NCBI RefSeq assembly: GCF_001552375.1
Contig: NZ_BCRB01000026.1
Coordinates: 1-44,764 of the forward strand
From: Cellulomonas iranensis NBRC 101100 = JCM 18110
GTDB taxonomy: Bacteria > Actinomycetota > Actinomycetes > Actinomycetales > Cellulomonadaceae
Length of the DNA stretch: 44,764 nucleotides
Direction: 5' to 3'
Both the position numbers and the translations under genes were made by a program. Below, one piece after another: positions 9,142-16,966 of this stretch. Numbering within the stretch: the first letter of the stretch is position 1; every line of letters begins with the position of its first letter. The notes under the pieces were generated by a model, which saw nothing but the letters and a program-made list of their open reading frames with translations, was not told the DNA's origin and did not search any database.

Positions 9142-10130
9142 GCGCGGCGCGCCGTCGTCGGCCCGGGGACCTGCGCGAGCACCTCCCGCACGACCGCCTC
9201 GGGCGCGAGCCCGGCCGCCCACGCCTGCGGCGACAGCGACAGACGGTGCGCGAGCGCGGGCACGGCGACGGCCTTGACGTCCTCGGGGGTCACGTAGTCG
9301 CGGCCGTCGAGCACCGCGAGCGCCCGCGCGACCAGCACGAGCGCCTGCGAGCCGCGCGGCGACGCCCCGACCTCGACGGCCGCGTGCGCGCGCGTGCCCG
9401 CGGCCAGGTCGACCGCGTAGGCGAGCACGTCGGGGTCGACCGTCACGGCCTCGACGCCCGCCTGCATGGCCAGCAGCGTCGCGACGTCGACCACCTGGCC
9501 GACGGGCGCGGCCTCGCGGCGCCGCTCGAGGCGCCGCGCGAGCACGTCGACCTCGGCGTCCCGCGCGGGGTACCCGACGGCCAGGCGCACCATGAACCGG
9601 TCGAGCTGCGCCTCGGGCAGGGGGTACGTGCCCTCGTACTCGACGGGGTTGGACGTCGCGACGACGTGGAACGGCGCGGGCAGCGCGTGCGTCGTGCCGT
9701 CGACGCTGACCTGCCGCTCGGCCATCGCCTCGAGCAGCGCCGACTGCGTCTTGGGGGCGGTGCGGTTGATCTCGTCGGCCAGCAGCAGGCCCGTGAACAC
9801 CGGGCCGGGGCGGAACGTGAACTGCGACGTCGCGGGGTCGAACACGCTGGACCCGGTGACGTCGGACGGCAGCAGGTCGGGCGTGCACTGCACGCGGCGG
9901 AAGTCCAGGCCGAGCGCGGTGGCCAGGCTGCGGGCCGCGAGGGTCTTGCCGAGGCCCGGGACGTCCTCGAACAGCACGTGCCCGCCCGCGAGCAGCGCCG
10001 CGAGCGCGATGCGCAGCGGCTCGGCCATGCCGACGACGGCCGTGGCGACCTCGTCGAGGACGGCGCGGCCGGAGCGCGCGACGTCGGGCACGGGCAACGC
10101 GGCGGGGGTCACGGCGGTGGTCTCGGTCAT
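9138..10130 (-). CDS. moxR: MoxR-family AAA+ ATPase
   Basis: This is a 330-residue AAA+ chaperone-type ATPase of the MoxR family. The Walker A motif EDVPGLGKT lies at about residues 55-63, and Walker B LLLADEINR has Asp119/Glu120. Sensor 1 is in VVATSNPVEYEGTYPLPEAQLDRF, which also carries the arginine-finger region, and the C-terminal lid contains YVTPEDVKAVAVPALAHRL. ATG 10130 overlaps the upstream stop (ATGA). The order DUF4129, small protein, MoxR, DUF58, membrane protein is a conserved actinobacterial arrangement, and the proteins probably act as one envelope-maturation complex. A longer in-frame upstream extension is the shadow of the preceding gene. Confidence 0.95.
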   Translation of the reverse strand: MTETTAVTPAALPVPDVARSGRAVLDEVATAVVGMAEPLRIALAALLAGGHVLFEDVPGLGKTLAARSLATALGLDFRRVQCTPDLLPSDVTGSSVFDPATSQFTFRPGPVFTGLLLADEINRTAPKTQSALLEAMAERQVSVDGTTHALPAPFHVVATSNPVEYEGTYPLPEAQLDRFMVRLAVGYPARDAEVDVLARRLERRREAAPVGQVVDVATLLAMQAGVEAVTVDPDVLAYAVDLAAGTRAHAAVEVGASPRGSQALVLVARALAVLDGRDYVTPEDVKAVAVPALAHRLSLSPQAWAAGLAPEAVVREVLAQVPGPTTARRA

Positions 10131-10678
10131 CGTCGGCTCCTCGCGGTGGGCGGGTGGGGGTCGGTGCCGGGCGCGCGCTGCGCACCGAGGTCCTCGAGGA
10201 CCTTCAGGGTGTGGGCCAGGTCGGCCACGGACGGCCGGGGGTGCTGCACCTGCGTGAGCGTGGTGCGGGCCCGCGCGCCGATCAGCGCGAGCACGGCGTC
10301 GGCGTCGGCCGGGTCGGACAGGTCCAGTCCGTGCCGCGCGAGCCGCCGCGCCCCGGCCTCGCGCAGGCGGCGCAGCGCGCGCTCCCCCGCGCGGCCGTCG
10401 CGGCTCTGCATGGTCCACGCGGTCTCGGCGATCTCGCCGCGCGCACCGTCGCTGCGCTGCGCCGTGCCGCGCGCCGCGCGGGGCTCGACGCGGGCGTCGA
10501 GCCGCTGCAGCACCGCGACGGCCGCGGCCACCGCGGTCCCGACGACGCCCGCCGGGACCGGGTGCGAGCCGAGCGCCCACGTGAGCAGCGCGACGACCAG
10601 TCCGACGACCGCGGGTCGCAGGATCGCGCCGCGTGCGTCCGCGAGCGCGTCACGGAGGCGGGTGGCTGCGCGGCTCAT
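10127..10678 (-). CDS. Membrane-anchored protein of the MoxR operon (183 aa)
   Basis: This is a 183-residue protein with a short basic N-terminus and two hydrophobic helices at about residues 20-58 (AVVGLVVALLTWALG, VVGTAVAAAVAVLQ). A long charged cytoplasmic domain rich in Arg/Ala helices follows. It has no recognised motif. Overlaps of four bases on both sides (ATGA) fix it in the operon between the DUF4129 gene and moxR. It likely serves as a membrane partner of the ATPase. The function is not known. Confidence 0.82.
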   Translation of the reverse strand: MSRAATRLRDALADARGAILRPAVVGLVVALLTWALGSHPVPAGVVGTAVAAAVAVLQRLDARVEPRAARGTAQRSDGARGEIAETAWTMQSRDGRAGERALRRLREAGARRLARHGLDLSDPADADAVLALIGARARTTLTQVQHPRPSVADLAHTLKVLEDLGAQRAPGTDPHPPTARSRR

Positions 10679-11487
10679 GTAGACGTCCCGTCGTCGGGCG
10701 CGCCGGGGCGCGCGTCACCCGGTGCACCGTCGGCCGACCCGTCGCCGCCGGACCCGCCCGCGCCGCCCGGCCGTCCGGCGCCGTCGCCCCGCAGGACGAG
10801 CCCCTGCGCGACCGTCTCGAGCAGGTCCCGCGCGCGCCGCACGTCGTCGGACGTCACGGGGTGCGAGCCGAAGCGCGCCGCGAGGTACAGGCCCAGCAGC
10901 GCGCGCGTCGCGGCCGGGTCGGCGCGCGTCGCGCCGAGCACCGCGACCGCGAACTCGCTCGCGGTCTGCGCGCGGTCCCGCTCGACGCCGGTGCGCGCGG
11001 CGGCCGTCTCGACCGCGACCCACGCCGCGACCACGGCGTCACCGGGCGGCACGTCCTCCTCGAGCGCGCGCGTCGCCGTCGCGACGCCCTCGCGCAGCGC
11101 CGCGACGCCCGACTCGGTGAGCTCCCCGGTCTCGCCGTCGCCGAGCGGCTCGTCGTCCTCGTCGTCGCGGCGGTCGAACCGCCAGCCGCGCGCGAGCTGC
11201 CGCCCCACCAGCACCAGCACCGTGACCACCGCGAGCAGCGCGACCGCCTGCACGGCGCGCAGCAGCCACGGCAGCCACGCGGGCGGCTCGGGCGTCTCCT
11301 GCGTGCCGTCGGCGAGCTCGGGCGCCTCCGTGACCTCGGGCGGCGGGGGCGGCGTGAACGTCGCGACCGGCACGTCCACGCGGCGCGCCTGCAGGTCGAG
11401 CGGGCCGGACAGCGCCGCACCCAGCACCCCGACGACCACGAGCAGCGCGGCCAGCGCCGTGACCACGCTCGCGCGGCGGGTGGGCAC
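10675..11487 (-). CDS. DUF4129 domain-containing membrane protein
   Basis: This is a 270-residue protein heading the MoxR operon. An N-terminal signal-anchor (VVTALAALLVVVGVLGAAL) is followed by a Pro-rich extracytoplasmic stretch (ATFTPPPPPEV), then a second transmembrane helix around residues 75-95 (LLAVVTVLVLVG). The cytoplasmic C-terminal domain contains the DUF4129 pattern: AAWVAVETAAARTGVERDRAQTASEF with a following LLGLYLAARFG. DUF4129 is the C-terminal domain of many transglutaminase-like MoxR partners. The transglutaminase part is absent here, and the tail is Gly/Asp-rich and low in complexity. The start is GTG 11487 behind GGAGG. Confidence 0.9.
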   Translation of the reverse strand: MPTRRASVVTALAALLVVVGVLGAALSGPLDLQARRVDVPVATFTPPPPPEVTEAPELADGTQETPEPPAWLPWLLRAVQAVALLAVVTVLVLVGRQLARGWRFDRRDDEDDEPLGDGETGELTESGVAALREGVATATRALEEDVPPGDAVVAAWVAVETAAARTGVERDRAQTASEFAVAVLGATRADPAATRALLGLYLAARFGSHPVTSDDVRRARDLLETVAQGLVLRGDGAGRPGGAGGSGGDGSADGAPGDARPGAPDDGTST

Positions 11488-11531
11488 GGGCAGGACCTCC
11501 GGACGACGACGGCGGGGCGGACGTGCCGGTC

Positions 11532-11537
11532 AGGCTA
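11532..11537 (-). promoter_or_regulatory. Predicted -10 box for the MoxR operon
   Basis: TAGCCT on the minus strand, 45 bases before the GTG of the DUF4129 gene, fits the actinobacterial TANNNT consensus. It would place the transcript start near 11525, with a leader of about 38 bases containing the GGAGG site. It lies in the 189-base gap shared with the divergent secreted-protein gene. Confidence 0.4.
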
Positions 11538-11676
11538 GCGTCCTGCGGCGACGGCCGGGCGCCGGCGTGCACCGGACCGGCACGTCACCCGTTCGGCCAC
11601 GCGAAGTCCCGGAATCACGCGCCCACCTCGCGATACCGTCCGTGCAGCCGACGTCCCGACGCGCCCTGGAGCTCGC

Positions 11677-13758
11677 ATGCCCGTGTCCAGCACTCCCCGT
11701 CGAGGTGGTGCGGGCGATGCGCCCGCGAGCCGCTGGGCGCGGCTGGCGGTCCTGATGGCCGCACTGGCCCTGGTCGTCGGTGCGGCGACCCCCGCCGCAG
11801 CCGAGACGGTGCAGGTCTCGGGCCGCGTGATCCTGCCCGACGGCGTCGACCCCGCCGTGCTGCCGGAGATCGTCGTTCGCGTGTCTCCCGACGGAGGGCT
11901 GTCCTACGACGTCACGGTCGGGTCCGACGGCTCGTTCACGGTCCCCCTCACCGGCCCGGTCAGCCTGCGGACGGTCATGCCGGCGACGTCCATGCTCGTG
12001 CCCGAGGTCATGCCGGGGAGGATCACCCCGGAGACGGCCGGACCCGGGTTCGACTTCCACCCCCGGCTGGGCGGGGGCGTGGCAGGTCAGGTCTCGGCGC
12101 CGCCCGGGGTGACCTTCGGGGACAGCGTCCTCTGGCTGCGGGGCGATGCGCGCGACCGCATGTTCCGGATCGCACCCGACGGCACGTTCGAGCTCCGCGG
12201 CGTGGCGGCCGGGCGGTACTCGCTTCTCCTCGTCGGTGCGGGCTTCCGGTACCTCGGCGGCGGGTACGACCTGGAGACCGCCACCATGTTCACCGTCGAG
12301 CCGGGCATCATGACCACCGGCATCACGGGCCAGCTCACCCTGCTCACGCAATTCGAGGAGACCGGTCCGATCACCGCCTTCCGGGGCGTGCCGCCCACGG
12401 TGCCGTTCACCCTGCTGGAGGAGAGCACCGGCAGCACCCCCACGGGCGACGTCGTCCTGCGGGACGCGGACGGTACGGAGATCGGGCGCACGACGCTCGG
12501 CCCGCAGGACGGTGGCCGCGGTCGGATCACGCTCGCGACGCCGCTGCCCATGGGCGAGCACCATGTCACGCTGCACTTCGCCGGTGACGCCGTGTTCGAC
12601 GAGACGCGCAGGCATCGGAGCGTGCACGTCGGTCCCGAGATCGTCGGGTCCGCACCGGTACGGGTCCTCGACTCGTCCGCGCGCGGGACGGTGTGCGTGG
12701 ACGTGCGCAGCGCCGCCGACCTGCCCGAGGGCGTGACCTCGGTCCTGACGAACGTGACCGCCGCCCGCCCCACCGGCGTCGGCTACGGGGTGGTGTATGG
12801 CGACACCGCCGGGGACGGGACGACCCCGGCGCCGGCGGGGTCGACCGTCAACTTCGAGCCGGGGGCCGACGTCGCGAACTTCGCGCTCGTCGCGGTGCCG
12901 CCCAGCGGTCGCATCTGCTACGCGACGGGTGGCGGGGCCCAGGTCCGCAAGATCATCGACGTGACGGGGTTCGTCCTGGGCGACCACGGCACGACCCCCG
13001 TGGCACCCTCGCGCGTGCTCGACACGCGCCCCGGTGGCGTCGGCGAGCTCGACGGCGCCGTCACGCCGCGGACGGTGCACACGGTCCAGGTCGCCGGACT
13101 GGGCGGCGTGCCTGCCGACGCCACGTCCGTGCTGCTGAACGCGACGGTGGTCGGCGCGAAGGCACCCGGGAACCTCCGCGTGTTCCCCGGGGGCGCCGCT
13201 GTGCCGAACGCGTCGGTCGTCAACTACGCCCCGGGTCAGGACAAGGCGAACACCACCCTCGTGGAGCTGGTCGACGGCAAGGTGTCCTTCTACTCCGACA
13301 CGGGCGCGCCGGTGACGCGGAACCCCGTGCAGGTCGTGCTCGACGTCGTGGGGTTCAGCACGGGCACCAGCACGCTCACGAGCGTCGCGCCGACCCGGAT
13401 CCTGGACTCCCGTCCCGGCTCACAGGTCGGTCCGCTCACCGGACGGTTCTACGGGTGGGGGCGGGCGAAGCTCCCGGTCGCGGGCGTGGGGCCGGTGCCG
13501 TCGAACGCCACGCTCGCCGTCCTCAACGTCACGGCCGTCGACGTGCGCGGGACGGGCAACCTGCGGGTGTTCCCGGTCGACCGCACCTCCACCGAGATTC
13601 CGACGACCTCGTCGCTGAACTTCGTGCCAGGCAGGGACGTCCCGAACCTGGTGGTCGTCGGCATCGGCGACGGAGGCGCGGTCTCGTTCTACGCGGACAG
13701 CCCCCAGGGTGACGCGTACGTCGCGGTGGACGTCGTGGGCTACGCGGCGCCCCGGTAG
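11677..13758 (+). CDS. Secreted repeat-containing cell-surface protein
   Basis: This is a 693-residue exported protein. The signal peptide has a twin-Arg-free basic N-terminus, a hydrophobic core at about residues 22-38 and the cleavage-like site TPAAAE. Residues 45-330 are beta-rich domains: a carboxypeptidase-regulatory-like segment (GTFELRGVAAGRYSLLL) and an Ig-like domain with TPTGDVVLRDADG and FAGDAVFDETRRH. Three copies of an approximately 120-residue actinobacterial repeat follow from about 325, 443 and 571. Each starts P-x-R-V/I-L-D and includes LNVTA/LNATV, G-N-L-R-V-F-P, a N-F/Y-x-PG-x-D-x-x-N motif and VxxDVVGF. The repeats probably form a surface beta-propeller or adhesion module. 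The ligand is unknown. ATG 11677 has a GGAG site upstream. Confidence 0.85.
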   Translation: MPVSSTPRRGGAGDAPASRWARLAVLMAALALVVGAATPAAAETVQVSGRVILPDGVDPAVLPEIVVRVSPDGGLSYDVTVGSDGSFTVPLTGPVSLRTVMPATSMLVPEVMPGRITPETAGPGFDFHPRLGGGVAGQVSAPPGVTFGDSVLWLRGDARDRMFRIAPDGTFELRGVAAGRYSLLLVGAGFRYLGGGYDLETATMFTVEPGIMTTGITGQLTLLTQFEETGPITAFRGVPPTVPFTLLEESTGSTPTGDVVLRDADGTEIGRTTLGPQDGGRGRITLATPLPMGEHHVTLHFAGDAVFDETRRHRSVHVGPEIVGSAPVRVLDSSARGTVCVDVRSAADLPEGVTSVLTNVTAARPTGVGYGVVYGDTAGDGTTPAPAGSTVNFEPGADVANFALVAVPPSGRICYATGGGAQVRKIIDVTGFVLGDHGTTPVAPSRVLDTRPGGVGELDGAVTPRTVHTVQVAGLGGVPADATSVLLNATVVGAKAPGNLRVFPGGAAVPNASVVNYAPGQDKANTTLVELVDGKVSFYSDTGAPVTRNPVQVVLDVVGFSTGTSTLTSVAPTRILDSRPGSQVGPLTGRFYGWGRAKLPVAGVGPVPSNATLAVLNVTAVDVRGTGNLRVFPVDRTSTEIPTTSSLNFVPGRDVPNLVVVGIGDGGAVSFYADSPQGDAYVAVDVVGYAAPR

Positions 13759-13785
13759 CGCACCGCCACCCGGGCGGCCGGTTGC

Positions 13786-13818
13786 TAGCCTCGCCCGGTG
13801 ATGCGGTGGGCCCGGTGA
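13786..13818 (+). promoter_or_regulatory. Leaderless-type promoter and five-codon upstream ORF before the methyltransferase
   Basis: TAGCCT at 13786-13791 is a good -10 box. With the six-base spacing seen at other starts in this window, the transcript would begin at the GTG of 13798. That GTG ATG frame encodes only six codons ending in Arg and stops with a TGA that overlaps the likely methyltransferase GTG (13815) as GTGA. This looks like a mini-ORF translationally coupled to the gene. The promoter call is pattern-based. Confidence 0.4.
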
Positions 13819-14942
13819 GCGACGTCCTGGACGCGCTGCGTCGTCACCCCGACGTGGAGGCGGAGAACCTGCACGCGGTCGACGCGACGGACCGGCTGCT
13901 GCTCGACGAGGCGGCGTCGCTGCTCACGGGCGCACCCGCCGGGAGCGTCGTGGTGATCGGCGACCGGTACGGCGCGCTGACCCTGGGCGCGATCGCGCGG
14001 CACGGGATCAGCGGCGTGCGCGTGCACCAGGACCGGCTGACCGGTGAGCGTGCGCTGCACGCCAACGCCGAGCGCCTGGGGCTGGGCGGCTTCACATCGC
14101 ACGGGCTGACACCGGACCTCGTGGCGGGTGCGCGGGTCGTGCTGCTGCAGCTGCCGCGCGCGCTCGATGCCCTGGACGAGGTCGCGGCGCTCGTCGCCGA
14201 GCACGCGCACCCCGGCGTCGTGGTCGTGGCGGGCGGGCGCGTCAAGCACATGACGACGGCCATGAACGACGTGCTCGCGCGGCACCTGGGCCGGGTCGAG
14301 GCGCGGCTCGCACGGCAGAAGTCCCGCGCGCTCGTCGCGTCGTCGCCGCGCCCCGCCGCCGAGCGGCCCGCGCGCCGCTGGCCCGAGCGCGCCGAGCACC
14401 CCGACCTCGGCCTGGTCGTCTGCGCGCACGGCGGCGCGTTCGCGGGTACCGGCGTCGACATCGGCACGCGCGCGCTTCTGCGGCACCTCGACGCGGTGCC
14501 GACGACCACCGGGACGGCCGTCGACCTCGGCTGCGGCACGGGGGTGCTGGCCGTCGCGCTCGCCCGCCTGCGCCCCGGCCTCGACGTCGTGGCGACCGAC
14601 GAGTCCGCCGCCGCCGTCGCGTCCGCCCGCGCCACCGTGGACGCGAACGACGTCGCCGACCGAGTGCGCGTCACGCGCGCCGCCGGCGCCGACGACCTGC
14701 CCGACGCGAGCGTCGACCTCGTCCTGCTCAACCCGCCGTTCCACGTCGGCGCGACCATCGCACCGCAGGTCGCCCACGATCTGTTCGCCCAGGCCGCGCG
14801 CGTGCTGCGCCCCGGCGGCAAGCTGTGGGCCGTGTGGAACTCCCACCTGCGGTACCGGCCGGTGCTCGAGCGCGTCGTCGGGCCGACGCGGCAGGTGAGG
14901 CGGGACCCGAAGTTCACGGTGACTGCGTCGGTGCGACGGTGA
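13815..14942 (+). CDS. RsmC/RlmG-type SAM-dependent rRNA guanine-N2 methyltransferase
   Basis: This is a class I SAM-dependent methyltransferase of about 375 residues with a degenerate N-terminal half and a catalytic C-terminal half, the layout of the RsmC/RlmG 16S/23S guanine-N2 methyltransferases. Motif I is AVDLGCGTGVLAVALARLRP, then VVATDESAAAVASARATV, and the catalytic NPPFHVG (motif IV, as in N-P-P-F). The N-terminal half carries VVVIGDRYGALTL, a pseudo-SAM site. In-frame starts are TTG 13782, GTG 13806 and GTG 13815. I chose 13815 because it overlaps the stop of a mini-ORF and gives the compact MSDVLDALRRHP start. The exact rRNA target cannot be read from the sequence. Confidence 0.85.
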   Translation: MSDVLDALRRHPDVEAENLHAVDATDRLLLDEAASLLTGAPAGSVVVIGDRYGALTLGAIARHGISGVRVHQDRLTGERALHANAERLGLGGFTSHGLTPDLVAGARVVLLQLPRALDALDEVAALVAEHAHPGVVVVAGGRVKHMTTAMNDVLARHLGRVEARLARQKSRALVASSPRPAAERPARRWPERAEHPDLGLVVCAHGGAFAGTGVDIGTRALLRHLDAVPTTTGTAVDLGCGTGVLAVALARLRPGLDVVATDESAAAVASARATVDANDVADRVRVTRAAGADDLPDASVDLVLLNPPFHVGATIAPQVAHDLFAQAARVLRPGGKLWAVWNSHLRYRPVLERVVGPTRQVRRDPKFTVTASVRR

Positions 14943-15064
14943 CGTGGGGTGCTCGCTACCGCTGATGACTGAGCAAGTGTGCGTGAGACCGCCAGCGCAT
15001 GGCGAACGATCGACGGAACTACGCGCGCGAGCGACTCACGAACGGCCGCGCCCGCAACACACCC
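14943..15064. other. Short intergenic stretch before the decayed toxin-associated region
   Basis: These 122 bases separate the methyltransferase from the truncated gene. I see no promoter, repeat or structure that I can support here. Base composition starts to fall from here toward the toxin locus. Confidence 0.5.
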
Positions 15065-15440
15065 TCAACTCCCCCACATCACCAGTTGCCGACCGATCTC
15101 GCGTGACTCCGCTTCGCCACACCAGACGACCGGCAGGTACTCCCCCTCGATCTCGACGAGCCCGCGGCCCCAGAGCCGCTCCGACCCCTCGAGCCCCTCA
15201 CCGAAGATGATCCCGTCGTCATATCTGACACCCGGCTCCAAGTAGTGCTGGTGAATTGCAGGAACCGTTACACTCTCGTTTCGATAAAAACCCGGTCCGC
15301 GCTCCGGACGGCGAGTGAGAAACTCCTCCTCGAGGAACACCGTTCCAATTTCACGACCACTTGTGTCGTGCACCCTACCGCCCCTCCCTGCCCACCTCGA
15401 CGTCACGAGCAACCGCTCCTCTCGACTATCCGTCAACCGG
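15065..15440 (-). pseudogene. Truncated small gene (possible immunity-type protein), 5' end lost
   Basis: About 120 codons of a hydrophilic, acidic protein remain, ending at the TGA at 15065. Recognisable stretches are VHDTSGREIGTVFLEEEF, GFYRNESVTVPAIHQHYLE and VRYDDGIIFGEGLEGSERL, with EGEYLPVVWCGEAESREIG near the end. It lacks any start of its own. The frame runs straight into DNA that is antisense to an IS481-type transposase remnant (junction near 15440), so the 5' part was replaced. Codon use is less GC-rich than in the flanking genes. Its position downstream of a polymorphic toxin suggests a second immunity or cargo gene from an earlier toxin cassette, which is inference. No family is recognised. 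Confidence 0.55.
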
Positions 15441-15722
15441 CCACCGCGTTCACCAGGACCGTGGCCGCGGTCGCCTCCCGGCATCCGCGGATCCGCCCGC
15501 ACACCTCGCGGCACAGCGGCAAGGTCGAGCGCTACAACCGGATCCTGGCCGAGGAACTCCTCCACGCGCGCGTCTGGAACCAGCGAAGCCGAACGAGCCG
15601 CCGCGATCACGACCTGGAACATCCACTACCAGTACCATCGCGCTCACACCGCCGCCGGCGACCGACCCCCGGCCTCACGCCTCCACGCAGGCGTCACCAA
15701 CGCCATGACACAGAACACCTAG
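15441..15722 (+). pseudogene. IS481-family transposase remnant (C-terminal part, frameshifted)
   Basis: This is the last third of an IS481-type DDE transposase. One frame reads TAFTRTVAAVASRHPRIRP and HSGKVERYNRILAEELLHAR, which contains the GKxER motif with the catalytic glutamate. The frame changes at about 15579 through one extra A (W-T-S-E is restored when it is removed). It continues as SEAERAAAITTWNIHYQYHR and HTAAGDRPPASRL to a TAG at 15720-15722. The N-terminal domain and both catalytic aspartates are missing. It abuts the truncated gene on its left and a second IS481 copy on its right. Confidence 0.7.
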
Positions 15723-15746
15723 ATGTGATGTCCAGGCAGGTTGTTG
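15719..15746. repeat. Left terminal inverted repeat and CTAG target of the IS481 element
   Basis: This 28-base end matches the reverse complement of 16433-16460 at 26 positions. The first four bases are CTAG, the target sequence known to be preferred and duplicated by IS481 elements. The TAG stop of the neighbouring transposase remnant lies in this CTAG. Confidence 0.75.
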
Positions 15747-16341
15747 ATCCTGCTGATGGGCGTGCCGCTGACCGCGCGGTGTGGAGTCGGTGGCGATTGT
15801 AGAAGTGGATGAAGTGGATCCAGGCGGGTAGGGCTGCGCGGCGTTCGGTCTCGCTGGTGTAGAAGCGGGCGTAGGCCCAGCCGTCGGCCAGGGTGCGGTG
15901 GAAGCGTTCGATCTTGCCGTTGGTCTGCGGGCGATAGGGCCGGGTGCGCTTGGAGATGATCTGCAGGTCGGCGCAGGCCTCGCGCCAGGCGTGGGACCGG
16001 TAGGCCGACCCGTTGTCCGACAGCACCCGCTCGACGCTCACGCCACGCTCGGCGAACCACGCGCTCGCTCGTTGCAGGACCCCGATCGCGGTGGCCGCCT
16101 TCTCGTCGGCGTGCATCTCGACGTAGGCCACCCGGGAGTGGTCGTCGATGACGGTGTGCAGGTAGCGGTCGACCATCCCGGCGGTGCCCTGGTCGCGGTA
16201 GCGGGCGGCCCACTTACGGGCCGTGGGCGGCGAGACCAGGAACATCTTCGCCGCCACAGCGACCGGCCACCCCTCCTCGACGATCAGACGAGCCATGCGC
16301 AGTCGAGCGCGCGAGGCCAGAGCAGCGTTAGCGTGGGACAT
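15719..16341 (-). pseudogene. IS481-family transposase, internally deleted and frameshifted
   Basis: Residues 1-58 are the N-terminal helix-turn-helix (SRARLRMARLIVEEGWPVAV, then SPPTARKWAARYRDQG). They are followed directly by YLHTVIDDHSRVAYVEMHAD, so about 110-130 residues, including the first catalytic Asp region, are missing. The second Asp (VLSDNGSAYRS) and the Glu (QTNGKIERFHRTL) remain. Near the C-terminus a small insertion (around 15770-15780) shifts the frame. The expected ending VSGTPISRINNLPGHH with a stop at 15719 is in another frame. The element therefore cannot move by itself. Start ATG is at 16341. Confidence 0.8.
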
Positions 16342-16456
16342 AAAGGCCTCTGGTCCGTGAAGCGGTTCATCGACAGCTCCACTTCACATCAGAGGTCTTC
16401 GCGCGTCAGCACACCCTCACGGGCGAGTCCACCAACAACCTGCCTGGACGTCACAC
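15723..16456 (-). mobile_element. IS481-family insertion sequence with an internal deletion
   Basis: This is a 734-base element bounded by near-perfect inverted repeats and flanked on both sides by CTAG, consistent with the CTAG target duplication of the IS481 family. It carries one transposase gene on the minus strand. The element is shorter than a complete IS481 copy (about 1 kb) because the centre of the transposase is gone. Between the transposase start and the right end lies an imperfect hairpin (roughly 16345-16400). Confidence 0.78.
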
Positions 16457-16460
16457 CTAG
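16433..16460. repeat. Right terminal inverted repeat and CTAG target of the IS481 element
   Basis: This is the inverted copy of the left end (26 of 28 positions), ending in CTAG at 16457-16460. The TAG stop of the putative immunity gene, read on the minus strand, is made by this CTAG. Confidence 0.75.
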
Positions 16461-16966
16461 ATCCACGGTGCAATCCGATCCGAAGGGTTGAACATCTCTT
16501 CACCCTCGAACCACTCGAAGAGCATCTCAAAATACACAAGAGGGTAGTCAAACTCTGGATCGCGGTAGGGACTCACGGTGCGACATAGCCTGTCGTTGAC
16601 ATAGCGGAACCCGATCTCCTCTAGTCTTACGATCGCACCCCCGACGTCCCGGCAAAGCGAGTCTCTATCGAGACATCTCCTCGTCGACTCCTCGAAAATC
16701 GTCATCGCCGGAAGAACTGTCGAGAGGTAGAGGAAAATCCCCGAGGGGCGGCCGTCGAAGTCGATCTCGTACGCGCATGCCGTGTGAATCGTCGAGTTAG
16801 TGACAGACGTGAGCCTCAGAGGTAGCCCACTCACAACGGAGTCCCACACCGATCGGTCCGCAAGGCTACGGCTCTCCTGGTGACTCCAGGTCTTGACCCT
16901 CCACGAGCCGACTGCAACCTCGAGGAATGCGTTCATAACGAGTGCATCGTTAGTAAGGGAACCCAT
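16457..16966 (-). CDS. Putative immunity protein of the RHS toxin
   Basis: This is a 169-residue soluble acidic protein with codon use much richer in A/T than its neighbours. It contains SWRVKTWSHQESRSLADRSVW, CAYEIDFDGRPSGIFLYLST, and an aromatic/acidic C-terminus (FDYPLVYFEMLFEWFEGEE). No named family was recognised. It sits immediately downstream of the toxin on the same strand, and its ATG (16966) overlaps the RHS stop codon by 17 bases. That is the position and coupling expected of a cognate immunity gene. GAGGG lies five bases upstream of the ATG; a second ATG at 16936 is possible. Its stop codon is formed by the CTAG where an IS481 element inserted, so the original C-terminus could have been altered only if the target base context changed. 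Confidence 0.72.
   Translation of the reverse strand: MGSLTNDALVMNAFLEVAVGSWRVKTWSHQESRSLADRSVWDSVVSGLPLRLTSVTNSTIHTACAYEIDFDGRPSGIFLYLSTVLPAMTIFEESTRRCLDRDSLCRDVGGAIVRLEEIGFRYVNDRLCRTVSPYRDPEFDYPLVYFEMLFEWFEGEEMFNPSDRIAPWI

Noticed and set aside
5227..9297. A plus-strand open frame of about 1350 codons opposite the hydrolase and MoxR operon
   Set aside because: It is antisense to five genes with matching motifs and overlaps, with no sensible domain of its own.
13798..13818. GTG 13798 or ATG 13801 as start of the methyltransferase itself
   Set aside because: Both are in a frame that stops after a few codons; the enzyme frame is different and uses 13806 or 13815.
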